DNA of 64,000 bases from TA-21 sp035620895 (GTDB taxonomy: Archaea; Thermoproteota; Nitrososphaeria; Nitrososphaerales; Nitrososphaeraceae): the NCBI GenBank assembly GCA_035620895.1, contig DASPFY010000001.1, positions 59,234 through 123,233 of the forward strand, written 5' to 3'. Below the pieces are notes generated by a model, which had not been told where the DNA came from, ran no database searches, and saw nothing but the letters and a program-made list of their open reading frames with translations. Numbering within the stretch: the first letter of the stretch is position 1; each line of letters opens with the position of its first letter. The translations under genes and the position numbers were made by a program. Shown here in pieces: positions 1-9,625 of the stretch.

Positions 1-268
1 GTATCGTTCTTACAACTTTATTTGATTCTTTCACTTTTCTTAATAGTTCCATGCCATCCAACCCTGGCATTCTAAAATCTGATATTACCAATACATAAGA
101 ATGTTCACTCATCAGGAAATGTTCTAGAGCCAATAGCGGATCGGTAAAAGTGAACAACGTTATTCCTTTAATAGTCATTAGGGCTTCACGAAAGAGAATT
201 GTAATATCTTGCTCATCATCTACTATCGCTACTAGTCTACTCTCAGTGACTAGTCTCTTTCTACCCAA
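1..268 (-). CDS. Response regulator receiver domain protein (partial, cut by window edge)
   Basis: About 89 N-terminal residues of a CheY-like receiver are visible. The acidic pair lies in IVDDEQD and the phospho-acceptor Asp in VISDFRMPGLDG; the rest runs off the left edge. The start is TTG at 268, because an in-frame TAG lies directly upstream. It is clearly a paralogue of the receiver at 33356-33778, sharing the FTDPxLALEHF and KESNxxVRTI segments. No histidine kinase is adjacent. It probably takes part in phosphorelay signalling, but whether an output domain follows cannot be seen. Confidence 0.85.
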   Translation of the reverse strand, partial: MGRKRLVTESRLVAIVDDEQDITILFREALMTIKGITLFTFTDPLLALEHFLMSEHSYVLVISDFRMPGLDGMELLRKVKESNKVVRTI

Positions 269-363
269 CTAAAAAATCATCAACTACTTCCATTCACTTG
301 ATGTCAGAACTGTATGGTCACTATATAGTACTACCTCTTAATAAATAATAAAGACCAACTGTG

Positions 364-578
364 CTAGAGTGAATCCTTTAATCTGTCTATCCAATAAGAT
401 TTAGATTCAGTAAGACCACAAATTTCAACGTCAGGCTTTTTATTATTGTGAAGAACCCAGTTTATCAATTCGATCCTTTTTTTCAGATCCCCTTTTGTAA
501 GTTGATTCTTCCTGAGTACTAGAAAGCCAAAGTTTTGAATCTTTAATTTCTTGCTCTAATATTTCGATTTAGAGTCAC
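364..578 (-). pseudogene. Small gene remnant with frameshifts
   Basis: Two overlapping minus-strand frames both read as protein and join into one sequence. The first runs ILEQEIKDSKLWLSSTQEE and continues, after losing one G from a GGGG run, into a frame containing KRIELINWVLHNNKKPDVEI and ending WIDRLKDSL at the stop at 364. A possible GTG start at 578 needs a further single-base change. No intact ORF exists. I do not recognise the family. This is either a decayed gene or an assembly indel. Confidence 0.45.
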
Positions 579-763
579 AGAGTAAATTGGAATAAGGGGA
601 TTTAAAATAAAAAGGGTTATCATATGGAGGGAAAGGTAATATTCTCCCATGGGACTAAACTCAAAATGACCTTAAAATTAGTTATAAATTATAAATTTTA
701 AACTTATTTTGTTTAAATGCTTATAAACACATATTAACCTATATTTTAAGTTATTAAGAGTAA

Positions 764-1132
764 ATGAGTGATCAAGAAGCAAATAGTGTTAAGGAAGTTG
801 TGAAAGAATTTACAGAAGCCGATAATGCTATCAAGACCGTCTTTTCAAAAGTGGATCCATTACTAGTTGTCAGATTGATTTTTGATGAAAAAGCAAAAAA
901 AGAGAACATCTATACCTTAGAAATTATCCTTAAACCAGAACAAGATACCCAACAAATAAGAGAGAGAGTAATAAGTGTTACGGGTATGGCACCAGGTTTT
1001 TATCTTAAGGGAACGAAAATGGTAGTAAGCCATAGTCTTGATCTTGATTTATTAAAGCGAATAAATGATTTGGACTTTGTAGTGAGCATCAAGGGGAGTC
1101 CGTATAGTGCTGGTGGTTCTTCGGATTTTTAA
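764..1132 (+). CDS. Hypothetical protein, 122 aa
   Basis: Acidic, soluble, with no signal peptide or membrane segment. The N-terminal ~25 residues look helical (KEVVKEFTEADNAIKTVF), followed by an alternating strand/helix region up to residue ~112 that ends in a glycine/serine-rich tail. The ATG start follows an AT-rich stretch with TATA-like elements (TATTTTAAG about 20 bases before it), as expected of a leaderless archaeal transcript. I do not recognise the family, and the neighbouring remnants give no functional hint. Confidence 0.75.
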   Translation: MSDQEANSVKEVVKEFTEADNAIKTVFSKVDPLLVVRLIFDEKAKKENIYTLEIILKPEQDTQQIRERVISVTGMAPGFYLKGTKMVVSHSLDLDLLKRINDLDFVVSIKGSPYSAGGSSDF

Positions 1133-1177
1133 CAGAAAGTATAGTTACTATGAATTAATCAATCAATTTACTAATTA

Positions 1178-1381
1178 CTAATTGGTAACAGTTACTGAAC
1201 CACGTGCATACGTACCAAGCGAACCATCACTTAATTTTATATACACTTCTAACAAATATTTTCCTGCTTCTATTTCATCCATATTAAAGTAAACGTTACC
1301 ATTTCTTTTTTCCTTGTCAAGAAATTCTTTATCGTCGAGTACAAAATACTTTATTAATATATGCCCATAGGAATGAATGTT
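1178..1381 (-). pseudogene. 3' fragment of a secreted or surface protein gene
   Basis: A 67-codon open frame encodes strand-rich sequence (IEAGKYLLEVYIKLSDGSLG, then GSVTVTN at the end) but has no start codon before a mid-domain Met. The pattern is the last beta strands of an Ig-like or CARDB-like extracellular domain. An in-frame TAG at 1382-1384 closes it upstream. It lies beside other broken genes, so I read it as the C-terminal remnant of a surface protein. The family assignment is only an impression. Confidence 0.4.
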
Positions 1382-1577
1382 CTATACTAATAATCTTTAA
1401 TATAAGTAACTAAATTATCAAGTAGAATTGTATTGCTCTACATGAGCCAGGCTTTCTTAAAACATCATCTTGGCAGATGTCAGCTGTCTTCAAAATCCTC
1501 ATTTCTGAAACCATTTTTGTAATCGGTGACAAAGGAATTTTAACCCTTATATCTGATGTTGCCTAAGGATTGTATAT

Positions 1578-1808
1578 ATGAGTGGAATTACAAACTGGGA
1601 TGATATCATAAAAAAAGAAGCAAGGGGACTGGATGACTACGATTTAGGTGAGGTCCAAGACTTAAATGAAGAATTTGTGGTAACAAAAAGAGGAGTGGTT
1701 GATAAAGACAAGTTTTATCTGCCTAGAAGCAAAGCTGTAAAATTTGACGGCGATAAAGTCTGGTTTAACGTTACTAAAGACGAGGCTAAGGCTCTCAAGA
1801 GAGATTAG
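1578..1808 (+). CDS. Small PRC-barrel/DUF2171-like protein, 76 aa
   Basis: Short acidic/basic protein in which DLGEVQDLNEEFVVTKRGVVDKDKF and FYLPRSKAVKFDGDKVWF resemble the strand order of PRC-barrel or DUF2171 folds, small beta-barrel domains common in archaea. The ATG start is preceded by the AT-rich GTATATATG. It stands alone between remnants. Its function is unknown; the fold call is tentative, but the codon pattern and solubility support a real gene. Confidence 0.7.
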   Translation: MSGITNWDDIIKKEARGLDDYDLGEVQDLNEEFVVTKRGVVDKDKFYLPRSKAVKFDGDKVWFNVTKDEAKALKRD

Positions 1809-1933
1809 GCTAATAGTAAATTCGCATTTATTAGTTTTTGCGGATCAAAATTTATTTTTTTTAATTCATTTTTTTAATTCTTTTATTTAATAAGTTAAGT
1901 TATTTAAAATGTACAGCTTTGAATTTAATAAGT

Positions 1934-2448
1934 TCAAAAAATACTACGGAGCAGATCGAATATTTTGGTAGCACAAATTGATGCGTCAGAGTCACTAAGA
2001 GTAAATTCGGCTGTCATCACTTTCTCAACATTCATTGCACTTATCTTTGTAACTTTTACCAAATCGGTAACTTCAACGTCTCCATTATACTTGATCGATA
2101 CTATGCAATTATTTTTGTCAAGCACAATTTCATGGGTATGCCATTGAGGATACATCCAATCTGATGATACGACGAAAGTTCCGTTATCTGTTACAAAAAT
2201 ATATGCATATCCAATATTTTCCTTTTGTGGGATTGTACCGCCTGGTGTGCCCTCTACGGATAGAAAAGGATTTCCGTCATTGCCAATACCAAAATCCTTT
2301 ACCGCGAAATCAGCTTCATTGAATTTAGTTTTCTTCCACTGGCAAACACAATTTTACTGACATGAAAGTTATTTATGAAAAGTAAACTACCAAAAGCTGC
2401 AACAAAAATGAAAACAAATGTGACTGTACTTACCTTAGATCTATTCAT
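1934..2448 (-). pseudogene. Secreted/membrane-anchored protein gene broken by a frameshift
   Basis: ATG at 2448 opens a frame with a clear signal or anchor segment (TFVFIFVAAFGSLLFI) ending in FASG. The frame then closes, while a second frame continues from about 2335 as KKTKFNEADFAVKDFG and runs without stops to 1934. Total length is 515 nt, one base short of 172 codons, so one missing base in the GGAAGAAAAC region would restore a ~171-aa secreted protein. The mature part (GIGNDGNPFLSVEGTPGG, then a C-terminal strand-rich region) is a hypothetical extracellular domain. It may be a true pseudogene or a read error. Confidence 0.65.
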
Positions 2449-2558
2449 ACTTTATCTATGATACTACCACTTAGATTATTAAAAGATTCTTCTTTTACCT
2501 TACCCCAAGTATTACCATGCTCAACACTCATCTATTTGGATAATACTTCACGTTAGTT

Positions 2559-2824
2559 TCATTTATTTCCTTTTTTTACGTCAATATGTTCTATTAGCTG
2601 CACTTCTTGCGCACGAATATACAAATCGAAAATCCTCTTCCTCTCTTTATTCGTTATTGGTTTTGGTTTGCGATTTTCTGTAAGTGAAATATAATATAAT
2701 TTTTGAAAATCCTCATCCGACATTGCTACTATCAGACAGGTAGAACATATTTGAATTTCAGATCCGGGATCAACTAATGTGTCACATAATAAACAAGTCG
2801 ATTTTTAGTAAAGTCCTCTGCCAT
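2559..2824 (-). pseudogene. Zinc-ribbon small protein gene with one-base frameshift
   Basis: ATG at 2824 begins MAEDFTK; the frame closes at once, but another frame starting in the A5 run continues as STCLLCDTLVDPGSEIQICS and then TCLIVAMSDEDFQKL to a stop at 2559. The joined product (~88 aa) has CLLC and CSTC knuckles, i.e. a four-cysteine zinc ribbon, then a basic helical tail. Length is 266 nt, one base short of a codon multiple, which points to a single missing A. Function unknown. Confidence 0.6.
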
Positions 2825-3044
2825 ATCATACTATGTGGAACATTAGATATAACGCTTAGAACAAAATATGATTAGGACTGCGATTCTAATTTACAATCTA
2901 TAAATTTGCGTCAAGCAGTTATAGTATGAATGTATTTCTCCAAGGAAATCAATTTCAATTTATCATAACAATACTGATCTCTGGTATACAATTCAAGATT
3001 TACAACAACATTAAATTACTCTTATATTATCCCCGTTTCCAGAT

Positions 3045-3330
3045 CTAGGATTTTACATTATGTGTTATTATATATGGTGAACCTTTCTTGTATGTTATTG
3101 TTACCTTCTTGTATGTTATTGTTACAATGTCTTCTTTGTCATAAGGACAATTCTGAATTACCCTTGGGATTTTATCAGTGGCTTCTAAAACACAAGTCAC
3201 TCGGGTCCTTTATTACAACTCTTGCATCACTAACATTATCTCTTTCAAATGATTTGAACAAAGGAAATCCAAACATAGCCTGTAATCCAAAGAATATACC
3301 TACAATTGCAATACCTGCATAAATGAGCAT
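3045..3330 (-). pseudogene. Membrane-anchored small protein gene with one-base frameshift
   Basis: ATG at 3330 opens with a membrane helix (LIYAGIAIVGIFFGLQAMFG) and continues to IKDPSD. The frame then fails, while a +1-shifted frame carries on as RVTCVLEATDKIPRVIQ to the stop at 3045. Removing one C of the CCC at about 3203-3205 joins them into ~94 codons. Near the 3' end there is a short tandem duplication giving TITYKK twice. It resembles small extracytoplasmic proteins of this lineage. Decay or assembly error. Confidence 0.6.
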
Positions 3331-3526
3331 CTTCCTACCATAATCTTCGTTATCAAAACTAATTGCATATTATAAATCCCTAAAATTTATGTTACTAATA
3401 CTCCATTAGGATTGGTTGAAAGAATCTTACGATAAGATGCAATAAGATGCAATTAGAATGATATTGAATTTCAGACTAATCATAATTTTATGATTTTTGA
3501 TAACCAGATGACGAATGATGACACGC

Positions 3527-4384
3527 TTATGGTGGTAACGGAGGCTGGATCTCTCTCACACTCAAGTTCATAAAATTCCATGTCATATTATCAGACCTAA
3601 AGATAGCCAAGGGTCCTCCTTTAGTTATTATATAGTCTTTAGTCTTTCCACAGTTTGCACTGTAGAATATAGGATCTGGCTCGTTGGCGTACCATCCACC
3701 GTTGTCAATCAATTCAGTAACTTTTAACCAGTTATTGTTGGCCTTATCATCAAGATAGGCTTCCATCTTTACTGCCGTGTCATTGTTCGTATTGTAGACC
3801 ACGACTTTCCAGCCAATCCACCTTCCAATAATAGAATCCGTTACATGTGTTTCAGCTCGCTTATCAGTATATCCTCCTGTATGCCATATCTCCTTTACCC
3901 ACGATACGGTACCGTTAACATCGATACCACCCTTTAGAGCGGTTCCTTCACAAGGAACTGTGTTATTATGTTTCCCTCCTCTGATGGACCAGACAAGTGC
4001 ATCATTTGGATTGTTAGAAGGGATTATTTTGGCATACCCCGTCATTTCGACATTCTTCCATTCTTCAGATCGTGGAAGTCTCAAGACCTCCATTCTCACC
4101 TCTTCAGCGTAGGTGCCATTATGAAGTCTTCCACTTACCTGCCATGAACCATCTAATTGACGAGTAATATTTGATTCAGTTTCAAATCCTGGATCCTCGG
4201 TAGGATTATTCATATCAACGAACCATTCCCTTCCTCCTGCTTTTGTAGGATACACTTCCATTACTCCAAATTTATCTGTCATATTCATATACTCTGAGGG
4301 AAATATTCTTGAAATTGGAACATAATAATAATAATAAGTGATTGCAAGTATTATTATAATTGGAACTAATGCAATGATTAACAT
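3527..4384 (-). CDS. Membrane-anchored extracellular protein, possible lectin/lyase-like jelly roll
   Basis: Residues 1-22 form an N-terminal membrane anchor followed by a run of tyrosines. The remaining ~260 residues lie outside and are rich in N-glycosylation sequons (NMT, NIT, NGT, NDT). The GWKVVVYNTNNDTAVKMEAYLDD segment and the tryptophan-rich strands resemble concanavalin/alginate-lyase-type jelly rolls seen in archaeal surface proteins. I see no definite catalytic motif. It is followed on the same strand by another secreted protein. The role could be glycan binding, but that is inference. Confidence 0.75.
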   Translation of the reverse strand: MLIIALVPIIIILAITYYYYYVPISRIFPSEYMNMTDKFGVMEVYPTKAGGREWFVDMNNPTEDPGFETESNITRQLDGSWQVSGRLHNGTYAEEVRMEVLRLPRSEEWKNVEMTGYAKIIPSNNPNDALVWSIRGGKHNNTVPCEGTALKGGIDVNGTVSWVKEIWHTGGYTDKRAETHVTDSIIGRWIGWKVVVYNTNNDTAVKMEAYLDDKANNNWLKVTELIDNGGWYANEPDPIFYSANCGKTKDYIITKGGPLAIFRSDNMTWNFMNLSVREIQPPLPP

Positions 4385-4524
4385 TTTCCTTTTGGTTCCT
4401 ATCTGACTCCTATAATTATCACTTATATAATTTCTGTTAGTTAATTGGGTCTAATTAACTGTCTAGTATACCTAAATATTACTTGTGATTAGACCTAATA
4501 AATAGATCTGTTGAATTTTTGAAT

Positions 4525-5172
4525 CTATTCTATTCTTAATGATTCTAGAATCTGTTTAACTGTAGGTAAATAGGCATCAAATTTAGAGCTTTCGGCACTA
4601 AATTGAAAAACATAAACCTTGCTGCCTACTGTTGTCCAGGAATGCATTATCTCAAGTGAAACTGGGTTTCCGATATTTGGTAACGTTGAGAATACTACCT
4701 GGTGACCTGGTCGTCCTGCAAGTGTAGTTGGATCTGAACTCGATATCATAATTTGGCCTCCTGTTTGATTAAGTGAGGAAAGTGTCATATTAGTAAAGTC
4801 CTTGAGCGGTATGTCTTGTTGATAGCTAATTACAGTGATAGTTAATCTAGCAGGGATTGGATCGGAAAGATTTTGCAGTGGGGCATAAAATGCACCAATC
4901 TGGGTATAGTCTGGTAGACCACTTGTGGAGAAAGTCCAGTTCGAGGGGAACAACATAAAGATTCCATGTTGTGGATTCCTATAAGCAATTTCGCTTGGGG
5001 AGTTCCCATTAGTAACGTTGGATTCAAGCTGAAAACCATAGTAAGTCTTATTCATATTTGATACAGCTGATTGTCCAGCAAGAGTTGTCTGTGGTGCATT
5101 TGTTATTTGAAATAAAGCAGCAATACATATACAGATACAAATCATTAATGATCCTTTAAGAATGAGATTCAT
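4525..5172 (-). CDS. Secreted PsbP-like protein
   Basis: A signal peptide (residues ~1-27, LMICICICIAALFQITNA) precedes an extracellular domain. FMLFPSNWTFSTSG and the C-terminal SKVYVFQFSAESSKFDAYLP then VKQILESL match the PsbP/DUF1795-type fold widely duplicated in ammonia-oxidising archaea. The protein at 23215-23829 shares this architecture (YPHDWE, then AYLVTYKSDNERFSKYLPTIDRML). The molecular role in archaea is unknown; cell-envelope location is likely from the signal sequence and Asn sequons. Confidence 0.8.
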   Translation of the reverse strand: MNLILKGSLMICICICIAALFQITNAPQTTLAGQSAVSNMNKTYYGFQLESNVTNGNSPSEIAYRNPQHGIFMLFPSNWTFSTSGLPDYTQIGAFYAPLQNLSDPIPARLTITVISYQQDIPLKDFTNMTLSSLNQTGGQIMISSSDPTTLAGRPGHQVVFSTLPNIGNPVSLEIMHSWTTVGSKVYVFQFSAESSKFDAYLPTVKQILESLRIE

Positions 5173-5395
5173 GCTCTAACTATCGAAAAGTAACGACTCC
5201 TTTAATTGTTTCTATTATTTTTATGCTATACCAGTTTCGCCTATATAACCAGTCAAGTAATCTAAGAAAATGTGGCCTTCAATTTAGGCATAGACGAACA
5301 TTTTAATGGATGCATTATATAGAAAATTAATCAAGAAAATATTTGCTTAAATTAATATTAAAAACTATTTAAATTTTAATGAGCATACCTATATA

Positions 5396-5530
5396 TTGGA
5401 AAGTATAAAATGTGACTATTGTAGAAAACATATCCATTCGTTAAATCATTTCCTAGATATGTTTGTCTGCAATACTTGTTATCATAGATTAATATCCCAT
5501 GTATACTATCCAGGAAAAATTAATGTCTAA
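5396..5530 (+). CDS. 44-aa zinc-finger protein
   Basis: TTG at 5396 opens a 44-codon frame with two cysteine knuckles (KCDYC and VCNTC) separated by a His-rich helix (KHIHSLNHFLDMF), a four-Cys zinc site. A TATA-like TATTTAAA lies about 25-30 bases before the TTG, which fits leaderless transcription. Several other tiny zinc proteins occur in this window. Function unknown; a nucleic-acid or protein-binding role is likely. Confidence 0.6.
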   Translation: MESIKCDYCRKHIHSLNHFLDMFVCNTCYHRLISHVYYPGKINV

Positions 5531-5886
5531 AAGGTATTAATGCATATTAATAGCAATGGTTTAAGCGATTAATAATTTGATTATACTCTGTATAAAGCTA
5601 GACAACTGCGATATTTTCTATAATGGTTACTTCGTTAATAACAGTATGTTCATACCTGTAATTTAGTAACAACGCAATTAATATAAAAAAGTCCATACAA
5701 CGAGGTATTTTTATCAGCCAACGGTCATCTGAAATGCGTTTCAAACTATTTAACTGACACCCTGTCAATCCTCCTTCAATAAATGCATACCAGATTTAAT
5801 TTAGGTATCTTTAGCTCCGATCCATGAAGGATTTAACAGGAGCTTTTATTAAATATGTCAGCCTAAGATATAGCGATAGATAGGCG

Positions 5887-6474
5887 TTGGGTGATAAACA
5901 CTCTTTTAACACTGACATAACTGATGGAGATGAATTAAATGAGATCGAGAAGATTGAGAAAATATTGAACTCTGAGGAAAAAGTGCTGCTTGTGGCTAGG
6001 GAATCAAGACTGATGCCCGGTGGCTCAATTTTGACACCAAATACTGTCATAGCAACAGACAAACGAGTGATTATAAGAGATCCCTACATGTTGGGCTTGA
6101 AATCGGACCTTATCGATATTCCGTACGACGTTATAACTAGCGTTAAATTACAGAAGGGCGTTTTTACTTCAACTATATTATTTAAGGCGCCGACGATGGT
6201 AAACAAGAGCAAGTTAGGATTGATGGATGAAAATATTAGCGGAGAAGACGATCAAGATGGTGTGATTGAAGCCCTTTCTAAACACAAGGCTGAAGAGCTT
6301 TTAGAAATAATAAGGCGACGAATGAAAGTTACTGGCAGTGATGAAGCAACAAGCACTATTGACACTATTTCAATCGCTGATGAGATTGAGAAACTTTCTA
6401 AATTAAAACAGAAGGGGAGTTTGAGTGAATCTGAATTTCAGAAAATGAAACAAGAACTTTTACAAAAAAAGTAG
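5887..6474 (+). CDS. PH-domain (YokE-like) protein with SHOCT tail
   Basis: The first ~35 residues are acidic. Residues ~30-140 contain a bacterial-type PH domain (EKVLLVARESRL, VIATDKRVIIRD, PYDVITSVKL). The C-terminus is a SHOCT motif (IADEIEKLSKLKQKGSLSE then FQKMKQELL). SHOCT tails are usually oligomerisation elements attached to other domains. Start is TTG at 5887. No membrane segment. It lies upstream of the DNA ligase on the same strand, but a ~220-base gap makes co-transcription uncertain. Confidence 0.85.
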   Translation: MGDKHSFNTDITDGDELNEIEKIEKILNSEEKVLLVARESRLMPGGSILTPNTVIATDKRVIIRDPYMLGLKSDLIDIPYDVITSVKLQKGVFTSTILFKAPTMVNKSKLGLMDENISGEDDQDGVIEALSKHKAEELLEIIRRRMKVTGSDEATSTIDTISIADEIEKLSKLKQKGSLSESEFQKMKQELLQKK

Positions 6475-6695
6475 CTTCTTCAGCTGATCTTGATAATGAG
6501 AGTAATATTTTCACTCCACTAACTAGGACTGCTTAATGAATGGTAGCGAGCCAAACAAAACATTGTTCGAGGTGGTAACGAATAAAAGCTAAATCACTTC
6601 TCTCTGCATACAATAGAAAAAGGAATTTTCATAAGACAAATGAACCACAAGGTAAGCTGGCCAAAGAATTTACAAAAAGAAGGCTGAGGAATTTC

Positions 6696-9290
6696 GTGGT
6701 TCAGAAACATGATGCCACTAGACTCCATTATGACCTTAGACTGGAATCAGAAGACGGCGTTCTCAAGTCGTGGGCCGTTCCCAAAGGCCCTTCAATGAAT
6801 CCCAAAATCAAGCGTTTGGCAGTAATGGTAGAAGACCATCCTTTTGAATACCTGCATTTTGAAGGAACTATACCAAAGGGAAACTATGGAGCTGGCACTG
6901 TTATAGTATGGGATACGGGTAGCTACTCTAGCACGGAACAGATCACAAAACAAGTGGATGCAGGAAAGGTGTCCGTTCAATTATACGGAAACAAGCTAAA
7001 AGGTTTATTTAAATTAGTAAAGACTAAAAAAGAAAACCAGTGGCTACTAATCAAAGCGCAGGACAAATACGTGTCTGAAGATGACCTGACTCTGGTCAGC
7101 CCAGAATCTGTTCTCAGCAGTAAAACGAATTCAGACTTGGACTCTGAACCAGAAGATATATTTGGCTCTAGAAAAGAAGCTTCAAAGAAAAATATTTCCT
7201 CGTTGACAAGGGGCATTAGCGATGAAATAGGCCCATCTGTAGATCTATTCCAAAAAATAAAGCCAATGCTCGCTTACCCTTTTGAAAAGGCATTCAACAG
7301 CAGAGAGTGGGTCTTTGAGGTCAAATGGGACGGAGTCAGGGCGATTCTTTTTAAGAATAATAGGGAAATCAAAATTCAATCACGAAATGGCAACGATATA
7401 ACTAAGCGGTATCCAGAAGTGGTAAACGCCGCGAAGATCAGCCTCAGCGGGTGTAAATCAGCTATTTTAGACGGAGAAATTGTTGTCTTGAATGAGCAGG
7501 GTAATCCGGATTTTCATGCACATCAACACAGAATGCACGTTCAGAGTATTCAGGAGATTATGGCATTGTCTGTAGAATATCCCTCGACTTATTACGTTTT
7601 CGATATTATCTACAAAGAGAACCAAAATGTTAAGGGATTTGGATATTTGGAGAGAAGAAATTTGCTTTCTTCAACCCTAAAGAATAACCATACTATCAAA
7701 ATATCTGAATTTATAGACGAAAAAGGCACTCAAATACTAGCGAGTACTAAAGAGTTGAAGCTAGAAGGTATAGTAGCAAAACACAAAGGCAGTATTTATA
7801 GGGAGGGCATTAGATCCAGGGACTGGCTCAAGATAAAAAATACAAAAACTCAAGATTGCGTGATTATTGGTTACACAGAGGGTCTGGGAAGTCGTTCTAA
7901 TCATTTTGGCTCATTGGTCTTAGCCATATATTCCGCCAGTGAAAAGAAATTAAAATTTGCCGGACATGCAGGGACGGGGTTCAACGAACAAACTCTCGGG
8001 GAAATATATGGAAAGCTCAAGGAATTAGAAACAGAATCTAGGCCCATAGAGATAGTTCCTTACCTGAATAGAGAAACAACGTGGTTAAAGCCAGTTCTCG
8101 TTGCAGAAGTCAAGTTTGATGAATGGACTCCTGACGGTATACTCCGGGCGCCCGTATTCATGAGGCTTCGAGAGGATAAAAAACCAGAAGAATGTGTAAT
8201 TGAGGCAGATAACCCTATCACAAACCTCTCCCAAGTTGGTAACGATCCGAAGTGTAAAAATCCTAAGAGCCCAGCCAAACCACAAAACAATAATAAATCA
8301 TACTATACCGATAAGATAGCGATTACTAATACAAATAAGGTGTATTGGAAAGCGACAAAAAGTCATCCAGCTTTTTTAAAAGGCGACCTGATAGATTACT
8401 ATGAAAAAATAAGTAAGGCCATTTTACCACATTTAGAGGACAGACCACTTTCATTGAGTCGTTATCCCAATGGAATTACAGGCAAGTCATTCTATCAAAA
8501 GGATTGGGATCAAAAGAAACCTGATTTTGTTGCTATAGCGAAAATTCATTCAGAACACCGAGGAGACAGTATCAACTACATCGTATGTAACAACAAGGAA
8601 ACGTTACTGTGGGTAGCAAATCTGGGTTGCATTGAGATGCATCCTTGGTATAGCAGGATTAATGACTTTAGTAGCTGCAATAGTTCTACAAAGTTGTATG
8701 AAGAAAAATGTGGACTTAATTCTCCAGACTTTATCCTATTTGATTTAGATCCTTATATTTACTCCGGTAAAGAGAAAAAGGGGGAGGAGCCGAAATACAA
8801 CGTAGCTGGCTTCAAAGCAGCCGTAGATATTGCTCACGAATTGAAAGATATTTTCAAGGACTTAAAAATTAAATCTTACCTAAAAACATCGGGTAAGTCA
8901 GGTATTCATATTTATGTTCCTGTTGCAAATATCTATACTTACGAGCAGACTAAAAGTTTTGCAGAAGCCATAGCGAGAACAATGGCTAACAACTTTCCCA
9001 AAAAAGTTACTTTGGAATGGAGCACATCGAAACGAAAGGGCAAGGTATTCTTTGATTACAACCAAAATGCAAGGGGAAAAACAATAGCCTCAGTTTTTTC
9101 TATACGACCAACTGCAGATGCAAATGTTTCAATGCCAATTGATTGGGAGAAAATAGATGACATTCTTCCCACCGATTTTACGATTACAAATTCGCCTGAT
9201 ATTATTCGCAAGCATGATGCATGGCAGGGAATTCTTTCCGCTAAACAGGATATTGGAAAACTAATATCTCAGGCTCAGGAAATTGCTTAA
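6696..9290 (+). CDS. ligD: LigD-type multidomain ATP-dependent DNA ligase (phosphoesterase-ligase-polymerase)
   Basis: Three domains in the order 3'-phosphoesterase (residues ~1-115; HYDLRLE at 11-17, HFEG at 54-57, GNYGAG at 62-67), ATP-dependent ligase (~185-490; adenylated Lys210 in VKWDG) and archaeo-eukaryotic primase-type polymerase (~560-855; metal-binding D683/D685 in FDLDP). This is the organisation of bacterial non-homologous end-joining LigD. The GTG start at 6696 is conservative: the same frame stays open upstream to 6579 and encodes SLLSAYNRKRNFHKTNEP, which matches the usual LigD N-terminus but has no ATG/GTG/TTG. An out-of-frame ATG at 6536 could be the true start if one base is missing. 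No Ku gene is in the window. Confidence 0.93.
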   Translation: MVQKHDATRLHYDLRLESEDGVLKSWAVPKGPSMNPKIKRLAVMVEDHPFEYLHFEGTIPKGNYGAGTVIVWDTGSYSSTEQITKQVDAGKVSVQLYGNKLKGLFKLVKTKKENQWLLIKAQDKYVSEDDLTLVSPESVLSSKTNSDLDSEPEDIFGSRKEASKKNISSLTRGISDEIGPSVDLFQKIKPMLAYPFEKAFNSREWVFEVKWDGVRAILFKNNREIKIQSRNGNDITKRYPEVVNAAKISLSGCKSAILDGEIVVLNEQGNPDFHAHQHRMHVQSIQEIMALSVEYPSTYYVFDIIYKENQNVKGFGYLERRNLLSSTLKNNHTIKISEFIDEKGTQILASTKELKLEGIVAKHKGSIYREGIRSRDWLKIKNTKTQDCVIIGYTEGLGSRSNHFGSLVLAIYSASEKKLKFAGHAGTGFNEQTLGEIYGKLKELETESRPIEIVPYLNRETTWLKPVLVAEVKFDEWTPDGILRAPVFMRLREDKKPEECVIEADNPITNLSQVGNDPKCKNPKSPAKPQNNNKSYYTDKIAITNTNKVYWKATKSHPAFLKGDLIDYYEKISKAILPHLEDRPLSLSRYPNGITGKSFYQKDWDQKKPDFVAIAKIHSEHRGDSINYIVCNNKETLLWVANLGCIEMHPWYSRINDFSSCNSSTKLYEEKCGLNSPDFILFDLDPYIYSGKEKKGEEPKYNVAGFKAAVDIAHELKDIFKDLKIKSYLKTSGKSGIHIYVPVANIYTYEQTKSFAEAIARTMANNFPKKVTLEWSTSKRKGKVFFDYNQNARGKTIASVFSIRPTADANVSMPIDWEKIDDILPTDFTITNSPDIIRKHDAWQGILSAKQDIGKLISQAQEIA

Positions 9291-9625
9291 TTGATCGAAA
9301 GATAGTAAAATAATATCAAAAGTAGAATAAATTTAATTCCAGTTCCAAAAGTTCAATTAGCTTTGACAACGATTATTATATGATGGTTTTGGAATCTTCA
9401 ATTTTTTGAACTGTTTTAAGGAATGTTGTCTACATTATTATGCCCTAGCATAATTAGGATAGTTGTAGACATCCAAGGATTTTACAACGGAAACTGGTTA
9501 TAGCAGGGTGGAGTCTTTTTATAATCTAGAGAAGTCACTACTAACAGGCCGCACTAAATTTTGAATTCTTGAATTCTTAGAATAGTAAGACAAGCTATCT
9601 TCTATCTTCTATCGTACACCAAGCT
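9291..9625. other. Intergenic region, no feature recognised
   Basis: About 335 AT-rich bases between convergent genes. I find no coding frame, tRNA or strong inverted repeat. It contains only a short direct repeat (GAATTCTTGAATTCTT). Confidence 0.5.

Noticed and set aside
3062..3322. Plus-strand frame of 86 codons
   Set aside because: Opposite a better minus-strand gene (frameshifted) with a membrane helix; its own product is an unnatural Leu/Cys-rich string caused by the antisense.
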